Positions 28,946-36,713 of a DNA stretch of 39,571 nucleotides are shown here, one piece after another. This DNA is from Mycobacterium sp. 852014-52450_SCH5900713 (lineage in GTDB: Bacteria; Actinomycetota; Actinomycetes; Mycobacteriales; Mycobacteriaceae). The position numbers and the translations under genes are program-made. The DNA lies in contig NZ_LZIL01000008.1 of the NCBI RefSeq assembly GCF_001667075.1, positions 1 through 39,571 of the forward strand. The letters are read 5' to 3'. How positions within the stretch are numbered: the stretch's first letter is position 1; each line of letters begins with the position of its first letter. The notes below the pieces were generated by a model, which ran no database searches, was not told the DNA's origin, and saw only the letters and a list, made by a program, of their open reading frames with translations.

Positions 28946-29061
28946 GGGTGTAGCAGGTAGGCGTCGCGGAGGCGCGCACGAGCCCCGACCGGCGGGTCAA
29001 GTCCGGTCTCTCCTGGCGCACGAAGGGCAGTGCAGAGGGTTCGACTCCCTCGTTTACACCG
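28946..29061 (+). tRNA. tRNA-like remnant (T-arm and acceptor half only)
   Basis: A perfect T-arm, GAGGG-TTCGACT-CCCTC (29035-29051), is followed by TTTACACC. That segment can pair with GGTGTAG at 28947-28953 as an acceptor stem (6 Watson-Crick pairs plus a wobble). The fit is not canonical: two extra bases separate T-arm and acceptor, and about 81 bases lie between the 5' acceptor strand and the T-arm, too many for a normal tRNA. No convincing D-arm or anticodon arm was found. It may be a decayed tRNA or a tRNA 3'-end copy left as an attachment site at the edge of the island. Confidence 0.2.
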
Positions 29062-29165
29062 CAGCCCCGCACTGGGCACAGGCGACAGGGCACAGCTAAC
29101 AGCACATCACCGCGTGTGGATCCGTGACGGCGAGGGTGGGCATGGGGCATACACCGAGGCGCGAG

Positions 29166-29733
29166 TCAGAAGGTCCAGTTTCCGTTGCGCTGGATGACGA
29201 AGCCGTGCACGCCATACTGGACGTGCCGCGGGCCCGGAGGCTGGGTCGTCATTCCCTCGTTGGGCCCTGCGCGGCAGGCCAGCGAGTCGGAAGTGAGCGC
29301 TGCGCAAGCGACTCCGTTTCCGGCATCGAGTCTTCGACCGGCGGGCAGCAGCTTGGCGTTGTCATATGTGAGCTCTTCGTTGTGGTAGTGGCCGGGTGAC
29401 ACGGTTGAGGCGGAGACGGTGGACGAGGGTGGGGCGCCCACCGCCGCACCTGAGCACGTCACTCCACTTTCGGTGATCATGCTGACGACCATGTCACTTC
29501 CCCCGGTGTCTTGAAGACATAACCGGACATGCTCGGGTGGGGGCCAAAGTACGCATAGTCCGATGGATTGACCGCGGATAGGAGTCGACATTCGGAAATT
29601 GAGGAGCAGGTTGCCAAGGGTCTGCATGAGCGCTTGGTGGTTGCAAACTCGCGGGGAGCGATGCTACGGCCGCTGTGAGAACCGCAGCTACGGCCACGGG
29701 CTTGAGACACCGGTGCCGATCGCTAGACAGCAT
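29166..29733 (-). pseudogene. Secreted Cys-containing protein gene, coupled to the kinase, split by two single-base frameshifts
   Basis: ATG 29733 lies 2 bases past the kinase stop (TGA-CG-ATG). It opens a signal peptide (MLSSDRHRCLKPVAVAAVLTA ending SAHA-DPWQPAPQ). The frame then fails near 29575. Adding one base there restores AVNPSDYAYFGPHPSMSGYV in the next frame. At a GGGGG run (about 29498-29502) one more G restores TPGGSDMVVSMITESGVTCSG, which reads on to NGNWTF and TGA at 29166. The mended product is about 188 residues and ends GVHGFVIQRNGNWTF. That ending is typical of secreted mycobacterial proteins of the GHGF...W.F type with conserved Cys (GVTC, GVAC, LAC). Either it is a recent pseudogene or the sequence has two indel errors at GC-rich sites. 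Function unknown; coupling suggests a partner or output of the kinase. Confidence 0.68.
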
Positions 29734-29735
29734 CG

Positions 29736-31742
29736 TCAGCGGATTTGGTTGCTGAGCTTGGGGACCAGTGCGGTGTTGAGGTAGCTGGTGGCCGCGGGGC
29801 CACCGGCGTTCAGCGCGGCGATGGTGGCGGGGTCGTCGACGATGACGAGGCTGCCGCCGAAGCTGCCGTACTTGGCGGGCAGGCCGGCGTATCCCCCGCC
29901 GCCGGCCCCGGGGTCGGTGCGCAGCAAGAGCATGACGTCGCTGCGTTGAGCGGCATAGTCGACGTCGTTGATGTCGAACGGGACTTGTGGGGGGCCACCC
30001 GGGCTGCGCTTGTAGTGAGTGTTGTAGCTGAAGCCGATGCTTTCCAGGTAGCTGCTCGGCGGTGACGGGGCCGCGGCGGCGGTCGTGCCGGTGCCCGTGT
30101 AGTCGACCACGACAACGGATTTGCCGGAAAAGGCGCGGTGCTCGGAACGGATCGTGTCCTGCTCGGATTGGGCCTTGTCGAGTAGGTCTTTGGCGGCCTC
30201 GGTGCGACCGAGGGCGGTGGCGATCCAATTCAGTTGCGCCTGCCAGGTCCAGTCTCTGGGGTTGTCGGCGGGCTGAGTGAGGGTGGGTGCGATGGCGGCC
30301 AATGAGTCATGGGTGGGCTGGTCGATATCGCCGGTGTCGATGATGAGGTCCGGTTTCGCGGCGGTGATGGCGCCGGTGTCGGCCGCGGCGAACACCGGTG
30401 GGGATGAATGGATCAGCGGTTGTAACCAGTTCGGCACGGTCGCGTTGGCGGCGTTCATCAGGACGGGTTGGGCGCCCAGCGAAAGGACCGCGTCGGGATC
30501 GCCGGGGCCCAGTGCAGCGATAGCCACCGGCCGGTGCTGCAGTTTGATGGTGCCGAACTTCGTGTTGAGGGTTTGTGGCTGATAAGGACCCGGGCTCCCG
30601 CCGGTGCGGCCGAACAGGTGGATTCTGAACACAATTGCCGCGACCAGCACCGCAACGAGGGCTGTCGCGGCCACTGCGAGGCGAGCGCGTTTGCGGCGCT
30701 TGGCTTTCCATACCGAATCGGGAGCCCCGGCCGGGGGTGGCGAGGGGGGAGCGCTTGCAAACCGTTGGGGCGCAGCATGGTTCGGGGTCCACGCCGGGCC
30801 GAACGCCGCCGGGGTGGGCGGTATGGTCGGTGGATAGGTCACGGTGGGATTGGTCGGGTTGCTTGCCGGTAGCCCGCTGGGCCCGGTGGGCCGCGCCGGC
30901 GCGGGACTGTTGGTCAGCGCGGCCGCGGTGGCGGCGGCCAGCGCGCCCGCGGTCTGGAAGCGCTGGTCGGGATCTTTAGCCAGCGCCCGGGCGATCACGT
31001 CGTCGATCGCGGGCGCCAGGGCGGGATTGATTTCGGTGGGGCGCGGAACGGGCCGCATCAAGTGTCCGGCCAACATCGCCGACAAGGAGTTGTCCTCGTA
31101 AGGGGTGCGGCTGGTCAGCAGCCGAAACAGAGCGCAACCCAACGAGTAGATGTCACTGCGGTGGTCGGCCGGGCGGCCCTCGATGGTCTCCGGGGCGGCG
31201 TAGGCAGCGGTGCCGACCATGGAGCCCGTCGCCGTCAAGTTTGTGGCGTCGTCGAGGGCGCGGGCAATGCCGAAGTCGGCCAACAACACCCGTTCGTGGT
31301 CGGTACCTGGCGCGAAGACCAGGAAGTTGCCGGGCTTGATGTCGCGGTGCAACACCCGCCGCGAGTGGGCGTAGTCGAGTGCGGCGGCGACGTCGGTGAT
31401 GATGCGCACGATGCGGGCCGGAGTGAGGTTGGCGCGGTCCAAATCGTTCGCGGCGGTGCCTTCGACGTACTCCATGGCGATCCACAGCTGGCCGTCGTCG
31501 GTTTCGCCGCGGTTGTACACCCGCACGATGTTGGGGTGGTTCAGCGTGGCGGCCAGGTCGGCTTCGCGGGTGAACCGGACTCTGAATTGGCGGTCCACAG
31601 ACAGCTCGGCGGACAGGATCTTCAGCGCGTCATTGCGGGGGAGCGTGGGATGACGGGCCAGATACACCGTGCCCATGCCGCCGGAGCCCAGCACGCCTTC
31701 GATGCGGTATCCGGCGATGATGGTTCCGACAGCGAGAGGCAT
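29736..31742 (-). CDS. Transmembrane Ser/Thr kinase with extracellular siderophore-binding-like (FecB/TroA-type) sensor domain
   Basis: A 668-residue protein. Kinase domain, residues 10-270: Gly loop GSGGMG (19-24), Lys41 (DALKIL), HRDIKPGN (132-139), DFG (156-158) and AAPE (182-185), all intact; TATGSMVGT is the activation segment with candidate autophosphorylated Thr. A Pro-rich juxtamembrane follows (275-340), then basic KAKRRKRARL and one transmembrane helix (about 355-373). The outside part, residues 380-668, reads like an iron-siderophore substrate-binding protein. It has KLQHRPVAIAALGPGDPDAVLSLGA, KPDLIIDTGDIDQ, WIATALGRTEAAKDLL and SVVVVDYTGTG, all in family order. So a ligand-binding fold normally serving ABC importers appears fused to a PknB-type kinase. 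It is the fourth or fifth gene of a minus-strand operon, 7 bases after a lipoprotein gene. Ligand inferred only from fold. Confidence 0.88.
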   Translation of the reverse strand: MPLAVGTIIAGYRIEGVLGSGGMGTVYLARHPTLPRNDALKILSAELSVDRQFRVRFTREADLAATLNHPNIVRVYNRGETDDGQLWIAMEYVEGTAANDLDRANLTPARIVRIITDVAAALDYAHSRRVLHRDIKPGNFLVFAPGTDHERVLLADFGIARALDDATNLTATGSMVGTAAYAAPETIEGRPADHRSDIYSLGCALFRLLTSRTPYEDNSLSAMLAGHLMRPVPRPTEINPALAPAIDDVIARALAKDPDQRFQTAGALAAATAAALTNSPAPARPTGPSGLPASNPTNPTVTYPPTIPPTPAAFGPAWTPNHAAPQRFASAPPSPPPAGAPDSVWKAKRRKRARLAVAATALVAVLVAAIVFRIHLFGRTGGSPGPYQPQTLNTKFGTIKLQHRPVAIAALGPGDPDAVLSLGAQPVLMNAANATVPNWLQPLIHSSPPVFAAADTGAITAAKPDLIIDTGDIDQPTHDSLAAIAPTLTQPADNPRDWTWQAQLNWIATALGRTEAAKDLLDKAQSEQDTIRSEHRAFSGKSVVVVDYTGTGTTAAAAPSPPSSYLESIGFSYNTHYKRSPGGPPQVPFDINDVDYAAQRSDVMLLLRTDPGAGGGGYAGLPAKYGSFGGSLVIVDDPATIAALNAGGPAATSYLNTALVPKLSNQIR

Positions 31743-31749
31743 TAGGGGC

Positions 31750-32958
31750 TCATTTCCCGGTCAGCATGCGATATTGGGCGGCCATCATCTGATGCAGCGC
31801 GTTCTCTTGCTCGCTTTGCATCTCGTAGGCGTAGCGATCCGCGCGGGCCACGCACCAGTAGCCCAACGTTTCGTTGAAGCATTTCGCCTTCGGCATGCCA
31901 CTGATTCCGCCCACTTGATGCGGCCCGGTCATATCGGCGACGATGCGCGCCGCCGCCCCGGCGTCGGGGGTCTGATAGACCCTGGTTTCGAGGACGTACG
32001 CGACCTGCTGCACATTGGCCGATTTGAACAAGGCCTGCAGGTGAACCGGGTCACCGGTCTCCAGGAGTAGCGCTCCGTGCGCGTCATAGATGCCGTCGTT
32101 GATCGACTCGTTTTCTTGTCGGGGCGCCACGGTGCGTGACATCAGGCCGTCGGGATCCAATGGCAGCTGGGCTATCTGATCCGGCGGGGTGGGCCTGAAG
32201 CCGTCGATCAACGGCTGCTGCAAATCCAGTGCGGTGGCGATCAATTGAGCCGCAGCATCAGCCCTGTCGGCCGATGTCGCCGTTTGCGCCAGGACGTACT
32301 GGCCGTGGGCGGTCAGGGCGGTCACCGAGAACCGTGGACCGCCGGGTTCTGGGTATTGCGCGGTCCACTGGTAGGTCAGCGCGGCCGTCGCCGGATGACG
32401 CGGAATCGAAAACGGCTGTGTGGAAAGGGGTTTCGCCTCAAAGGGCATGGTCAAGGTGGCGCCTTTGGTGACCATGTCGGCGACCGCGGCCGTCGCGTCG
32501 GCCGGGCTGCCCAGTTCCAACACGATGTTGAGCAGCCCTTTGTAGGCGCCTTTTTCGGTGTGACGCGAACCGGAAAATCCAGCCACCAGGTTGTGGCCGC
32601 CCAGCCCCTCACCCATCGGGCTGCCCAACAGCGCGCTGACCGCGTCGGCATCTTTGACCACGCCGGAATCGATTTGCGCGTAGTCGATCAGGTCGGCGTC
32701 AACCTCCCAGGGGCCCACCACGGCGCCGGCCAGGCGGCGCCCTTCGACCCACCCGCCGCGCAGCGCGTCGCCGGCGACGCCGAGCGGCGGGCGCGGGGCG
32801 GTGGGAAAGTTCCCGGCATCAAGCAGGGCGAGGTCGACGCCGTCGGAACTGTCCGTCCCGGGCGCTTTAACAGCAGCCCCCGGGATGGTCGTAGTGCAAG
32901 CCACCGTCACCGCCGCGACCGCGACGGAGAGGGCACAGAGGCGGACGCGGCGCGTCAT
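31750..32958 (-). CDS. DUF7373-type lipoprotein
   Basis: A 402-residue lipoprotein. The signal is MTRRVRLCALSVAVAAVTVAC with lipid Cys21 in the lipobox VTVAC. The family is known in mycobacteria as a set of large secreted or lipid-anchored proteins opening ALLDAGNFPTAPRPPLG and ending with a conserved C-terminus (CFNETLGYWCVARADRYAYEM...QMMAAQYRML). Function unknown; the two Cys in the CFNETLGYWC segment may be disulfide-bonded. ATG 32958 overlaps the stop of the upstream paralogue (ATGA), and its own stop lies 7 bases before the kinase ATG. The two lipoproteins are therefore made with the kinase and may present or share its ligand. Confidence 0.85.
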   Translation of the reverse strand: MTRRVRLCALSVAVAAVTVACTTTIPGAAVKAPGTDSSDGVDLALLDAGNFPTAPRPPLGVAGDALRGGWVEGRRLAGAVVGPWEVDADLIDYAQIDSGVVKDADAVSALLGSPMGEGLGGHNLVAGFSGSRHTEKGAYKGLLNIVLELGSPADATAAVADMVTKGATLTMPFEAKPLSTQPFSIPRHPATAALTYQWTAQYPEPGGPRFSVTALTAHGQYVLAQTATSADRADAAAQLIATALDLQQPLIDGFRPTPPDQIAQLPLDPDGLMSRTVAPRQENESINDGIYDAHGALLLETGDPVHLQALFKSANVQQVAYVLETRVYQTPDAGAAARIVADMTGPHQVGGISGMPKAKCFNETLGYWCVARADRYAYEMQSEQENALHQMMAAQYRMLTGK

Positions 32959-34214
32959 GCGGCTGTCAACATCAGATATTGGGCGGCGATGATCTGGTGG
33001 GCCTCAACTTCTTGGGCGGCAGTGGCTTTGAACGCGTAGCGGTCGGCGGTGGCGATGCACAGGAAGCGCACGGCACCCAGCTCCGTGCTGTCGAGGCCGC
33101 GGTCAAAGCAACGCGCCGATGGCAGTCCATTGATTCCGGGGGCGGAGTGATAGCTCAGGAAGGGCACGTCAATCCGGGCGAGCCCGTCGGCCGCCCGCTG
33201 GGCGCCGGTGGGATCGACTGCCTCGTAGACGGTGGTGCGGTCGGCGGCGACGTGGCCGATGCCCGCGTCGCTGTACATCGCCTGCGTCGCCACGGGATCA
33301 GACCGGAAATGCAGCGCGCCGTGCGGTGGATAGACCGCGGCCTGGTTGACGCTGGGGTCGGTGGCCGGCACGGTGCGGGCCAGCAGTCCGGTTGGGTCTG
33401 CGGGCAGGGCAGCCAGCTGGTCTACCGGTGTGGCTTGGAAGTGGTCGGCCAGCGGGCCTTGCAGGTCCAGGGTCTTGGCAACCATGTCAGCGACCGTGCC
33501 GGCGCTCTCTTTAGAGCCCGCGAACTGGAAGAAGACGTATGGGCCGTGAGCGGTGAACGCTTCGGCCTCAAAGCCTCCGGACAGGGGCGCGACGTTGGCA
33601 ACTGTGTTGGGGTAGTGCGGGATTGACAGCCGGCTGGCCGGAATGTTGCCGGGCCGGACGGTGGCCATGTCGGCGGCGGCCATGGCCGCAGCGGCGTCGG
33701 TGGCGTCCTGCGGGCTGGGGAAGCGGAACACCCCGTTGTCCAGGATCCTGGGTTTGTCGGTGGGCGGTTGGCCGCGTGGCGGGGGTGGGGTGACGCGCCC
33801 GCTGACGAAGCCGGCCACGAAGCGATGCGCGGCGGCGATCGCGGCGATCGAATCACCACGCACCAGCGCCGAGAGCCGCCCCGGCTCGGGAAGCGCGGTG
33901 GTGGGCGCGATTTCGGCGCTCAGCGGACTGATCAGAGTCCCGTCGACCTGCCAGGGGCCCGCCACCATGTCTGCCATCCGCTGGGCTTCGACGCGGCGAC
34001 CGGCTGCGTCGTCGGCGACGGTGCCCAGCGGTGGCCGCGGTCGACGCGGGTAGTTACCGGGGTCGAGCAGCGCCACGTTGGCCGCCGCGGGCGCCGGGCC
34101 GCCGGACTTGACGGCGCTACCGGTGACCACCGTCGAGCAGCCGGTGCCCACAGCGATCACCGCGGCCGCCGTGGCGATCAGCAACCGGGCCGACGATGCC
34201 ACGCGTGGCCGCAC
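32955..34214 (-). CDS. DUF7373-type lipoprotein (paralogue of the next gene)
   Basis: From GTG 34214 the product is 419 residues: VRPRVASSARLLIATAAAVIA, then lipid Cys in AVGTGC. The mature part opens ALLDPGNYPRRPRPPLGT, like its downstream paralogue, and ends CFDRGLDSTELGAVRFLCIATADRYAFKATAAQ...HQIIAAQYLML. The open frame runs on to 34472, but that adds about 86 low-quality residues crossing a 7-bp tandem repeat, and would bury the lipoprotein signal. GTG 34214 is the best fit to the signal peptide, though it lacks a strong ribosome-binding site. Stop overlaps the next start. Confidence 0.78.
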   Translation of the reverse strand: MRPRVASSARLLIATAAAVIAVGTGCSTVVTGSAVKSGGPAPAAANVALLDPGNYPRRPRPPLGTVADDAAGRRVEAQRMADMVAGPWQVDGTLISPLSAEIAPTTALPEPGRLSALVRGDSIAAIAAAHRFVAGFVSGRVTPPPPRGQPPTDKPRILDNGVFRFPSPQDATDAAAAMAAADMATVRPGNIPASRLSIPHYPNTVANVAPLSGGFEAEAFTAHGPYVFFQFAGSKESAGTVADMVAKTLDLQGPLADHFQATPVDQLAALPADPTGLLARTVPATDPSVNQAAVYPPHGALHFRSDPVATQAMYSDAGIGHVAADRTTVYEAVDPTGAQRAADGLARIDVPFLSYHSAPGINGLPSARCFDRGLDSTELGAVRFLCIATADRYAFKATAAQEVEAHQIIAAQYLMLTAA

Positions 34215-34357
34215 ACCAATTCGGTTGTCCAAGCGGCCCGTCCCGTGCGGACAGCCGGTCGCGGCGTCGGCGGAATCCACATGCCGGGCACCCGGTCGGC
34301 TCACCAACGCGGCCACCCGCTCACGGGCCGTCGTCGGGAGCGGTCGCGCGGCGCGTG

Positions 34358-34380
34358 CCCATCCCCCATCCCCCATCCCC
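34358..34380 (-). repeat. 7-bp tandem repeat, four G-runs (possible G-quadruplex)
   Basis: On the minus strand four runs of 3-5 G are separated by AT. This is a tandem 7-bp unit (ATCCCCC read on the plus strand), about three copies. Spacing fits a two-tetrad or three-tetrad G-quadruplex. Because the unit is not a multiple of three, copy-number change would shift any frame crossing it. Confidence 0.6.
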
Positions 34381-34501
34381 TCATTTCGGCGCCCGCTGGC
34401 GGCCACCTGTGGCGATGCCGACCAGACCAGCAGAATGGTAATGGCTGCCACCAGCGGATCAGCTCCGTTCACTGATTTTGCTCATCATTGCCCTGGCGAC
34501 A

Positions 34502-34573
34502 TCACTCGCGTTCTGACCCGGATGGCGGAGCCGTCCACGATGCGACGTTGGGTGCCAACCGTATCCAACTCAT
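34502..34573 (-). other. Possible 23-residue small ORF or leader peptide
   Basis: ATG 34573 follows AGGAGGGGGCG, the best ribosome-binding site in the island. It encodes MSWIRLAPNVASWTAPPSG then SERE and a stop. No similarity recognised. It may be a real small protein, a leader peptide, or the 5' remnant of a lost gene. Confidence 0.3.
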
Positions 34574-34606
34574 CGCCCCCTCCTTTCTCACTCTCGCGGG
34601 CAGCGT

Positions 34607-35482
34607 TCAGCGGGTGGTGACGCGCTCGGCCATTTTGGTGGCGATGGTGATCGCTTGATCGGTGCGGTTTTCACCGCAGCTGCGCACGTCGATCACGATG
34701 TTGTTGCGCGCGGCCAGGGCCCGTTGACACTGCCACCCTCCACCGCCTTCCTGGGTGTTGGTGATGCTGAGCATGCCGTCATGGTTGGTGACGGTGCCCG
34801 CTGTCCAAATGCTGCTTGGGTGCCCCCGCTCCGTGAGGTGCAAGGTGGCGCCGCTGCACTTGGGCCAGGCCTGGGCTTGTTTGGCCGCGAAGTCGTTGGT
34901 CGCCTTGGCCGTGGCGAAATAGATCGCGGCACTGTGATTGCGGTGCCGAGCGCCGTCGCGGTCCTGCAGGGACTGCGTTCGCACCCCGATCCAGCCGCTG
35001 TTGTCGAGCTCTGAATCCAGCGCGGGGGTGTGGACCTCGCTGCACTCGGGGCGGTCGGTGCTCACGCCGCTGTACGCGTAGTCGTCCTTGCCGTTGTCGC
35101 CTGGTGGAGGACCGATGTCGGTTGTGCCCTCAATGCTGTTGATGGTCGCCACATCCAACATCAACCCGGGCAGCGCCGACAACGGCACCGTTGGCGCCTG
35201 CGGCGCCGGACCTGGGTCGACCGGCGCCGCGGATGTGGCCGGCGCGGGCATCAGTGTCGAACTGTCATCGGGGCTGCTGGCGGCATTGATCATCAGGCCG
35301 GCGCCCACCATGGCGACCACGACCGCGGCCCCGATGGCGATCCGGGCCCAGGTGGGCCGGCGCCGCGGGCGCTCCGGGGCGAACGAGGGTCGGTAGCCGG
35401 GGCTCGGCCCCCACACGGGCATCCCGGGCGGCGCCGGCGGCGCGCCGGGCGGGCCCGCATACGCGAACGGCCGGCGGGGCAA
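34607..35482 (-). CDS. Membrane-anchored protein with PknH-type extracellular sensor domain
   Basis: From TTG 35482 (AGGAGG 11 bases upstream) the product is 291 residues. A Pro-rich cytoplasmic start precedes basic PERPRRRPTWAR and a single transmembrane helix (IAIGAAVVVAMVGAGLMI). The outside domain matches the PknH C-terminal sensor family, with four Cys in the expected order (PEC, PKC, WQC, RSC) for two disulfides. The domain of PknH is the outside part of a kinase; here it stands alone. The true N-terminus may be longer: ATG 35619, with AAGGAC before it, opens a Pro-rich start typical of this family in a different frame, so one base may be missing between 35483 and about 35600. First gene of the minus-strand operon from the 35770 palindrome. 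Confidence 0.75.
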   Translation of the reverse strand: MPRRPFAYAGPPGAPPAPPGMPVWGPSPGYRPSFAPERPRRRPTWARIAIGAAVVVAMVGAGLMINAASSPDDSSTLMPAPATSAAPVDPGPAPQAPTVPLSALPGLMLDVATINSIEGTTDIGPPPGDNGKDDYAYSGVSTDRPECSEVHTPALDSELDNSGWIGVRTQSLQDRDGARHRNHSAAIYFATAKATNDFAAKQAQAWPKCSGATLHLTERGHPSSIWTAGTVTNHDGMLSITNTQEGGGGWQCQRALAARNNIVIDVRSCGENRTDQAITIATKMAERVTTR

Positions 35483-35769
35483 GACGGTAGTGACCTCCTC
35501 TCGGGCCCGGCGGCGAGCGGCGCCGACCGGGCAGGTCCGTAGGCGCCGGGCGGCACCGGCGCGCTTCCCGGCGCAGGGCGCGTCGTGGTGGGCGTAGGCG
35601 GGTGCGGGTGGTGGGGCATCGAGTGTCCTTCGGGGATGAGGAACTGCGGGGACAGCGCGAACGACCGGCGTGGCCGGGCCGTGAGGACCAGCCCCCAGGG
35701 GTGAGGGGTACCGCCCGGCGCGGCAAGGTTGCGCTGCATGCTCCAAATTGAAACACAGCGCTCGGCACT

Positions 35770-35793
35770 GTGCAACGTTTCGAAACGTTGCAC
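35770..35793. promoter_or_regulatory. 24-bp perfect palindrome, operator of the divergent promoters
   Basis: Half-site GTGCAACGTTTC is followed immediately by its exact reverse complement, so all 24 bases are symmetric. It sits in the gap between the two PknH-sensor genes. Its right end supplies the TTGCAC -35 element of the rightward promoter, and by symmetry its left end supplies one for the leftward promoter. A second copy occurs at 38471-38490. Confidence 0.85.
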
Positions 35794-35816
35794 TGCTGCG
35801 CTTTTATTGCTAGCGT
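35788..35816 (+). promoter_or_regulatory. Promoter of the lipoprotein operon, overlapped by the palindrome
   Basis: TTGCAC (35788-35793) and TAGCGT (35811-35816) are separated by exactly 17 bases, ahead of ATG 35856. The -35 hexamer is inside the palindrome, so a bound protein would block or recruit RNA polymerase. Confidence 0.6.
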
Positions 35817-35855
35817 CTGCGTCATACCCGGACGAGCTGGCAGGAGGACCCCGAC

Positions 35856-36644
35856 ATGAGCGCTGTTTCGCTGCGTAACCAAGGTGGACCGATAAGCGGT
35901 GCCCCCAGTCAGGACACCGCCGGACGCCGACCCCGCTTCGCTCCCGTGGCGCGCTGGGCGATCCTCGCCGCGGTCACCCTGACCCTGTTGCTGAGCGGAT
36001 GCACCACCACCAACACCGGGCACCCCGCGGCCGCCCCGGACCTGGGACGCTGGCAACCGCCCGCGATCCTGCCCCAGCACCTCGCCGATCTGCTGCTGAA
36101 GGAAGACGACGTCAATGCGATCGCCCACACCACCGGCATGGCCGTACGCAAGCCGGTGACGCGGATGTGGCACGACGAGGAGATGCTCACCAACCCCGGC
36201 TGCGTGGACACCTACTCACCCGCCGAAGCCACCGCCTACCAAGGCAGCAACTGGACGGCGCTGCAAGGGCAGATACTCGATGACGCCACACCTGCTGCGC
36301 GCGAGCATGCGCTGGTGCAGGTCCTGGTCGGCTTCCGGGACGCCGATTCGGCCCAGCAATTCTTCAGCAAGTCCAAGACACGCTGGTCCGGCTGCGCCAA
36401 CAGCTCCATCACCATCACCCCGCCCGGTCACGCCCCCAGCAGCTGGGACCTCGGCGAGCTGCAGGCGACCGACACCTCCTTGGCCATCCTGCAAACCCGG
36501 CCCGGCGGCCGCGGCCCGATCTGCCAACGCGCCATGGGGCTGGTCAACAACGTCGTCATCGACACCCTCTGGTGCGGGTTCGATACCACCAGCCAAGCAA
36601 CCGACATCGTCTCCAAAACCACCGCCACGATCTCGCAAGCCTGA
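35856..36644 (+). CDS. Lipoprotein with PknH-type sensor domain
   Basis: A 262-residue lipoprotein. An N-terminal segment of about 33 residues precedes a hydrophobic stretch (WAILAAVTLTLLLSGC) whose Cys49 is the lipid site. The mature domain has the PknH_C-type pattern with four Cys (NPGC, WSGC, ICQR, LWCG), matching the protein encoded on the other side of the palindrome. That one is anchored by a helix, this one by lipid, so two sensor proteins are made from one regulatory site. Function inferred: binding an envelope ligand or competing for the kinase sensor. Starts at ATG 35856 with CAGGAGGACC upstream, a strong ribosome-binding site. Confidence 0.86.
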   Translation: MSAVSLRNQGGPISGAPSQDTAGRRPRFAPVARWAILAAVTLTLLLSGCTTTNTGHPAAAPDLGRWQPPAILPQHLADLLLKEDDVNAIAHTTGMAVRKPVTRMWHDEEMLTNPGCVDTYSPAEATAYQGSNWTALQGQILDDATPAAREHALVQVLVGFRDADSAQQFFSKSKTRWSGCANSSITITPPGHAPSSWDLGELQATDTSLAILQTRPGGRGPICQRAMGLVNNVVIDTLWCGFDTTSQATDIVSKTTATISQA

Positions 36645-36713
36645 TCGACCCGTCGCAACATCCTTACCAGAACGCGTGAAAAACCCGATCCCCCAACCTC
36701 TTACGGAGTAATA

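Larger units (their letters stand above)
34215..34606. other. 392-base stretch without a confident gene between lipoprotein and sensor-protein genes
   Basis: It holds a 23-codon frame with an excellent ribosome-binding site (34502-34573) and a G-rich 7-bp tandem repeat (34358-34380). I found no clear promoter. The lipoprotein frame stays open up to 34472 in it. It probably serves as the leader between the first gene of the minus-strand operon and the lipoprotein-kinase part, or holds its own promoter. Confidence 0.5.

Noticed and set aside
31860..31875. CAACGTTTCGTTG resembling the palindrome
   Set aside because: It is inside a lipoprotein gene, only one half fits, and no promoter follows.
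34215..34472. Longer start for the first DUF7373 lipoprotein (505 residues)
   Set aside because: It would place the lipoprotein signal in mid-protein and has no ribosome-binding site.
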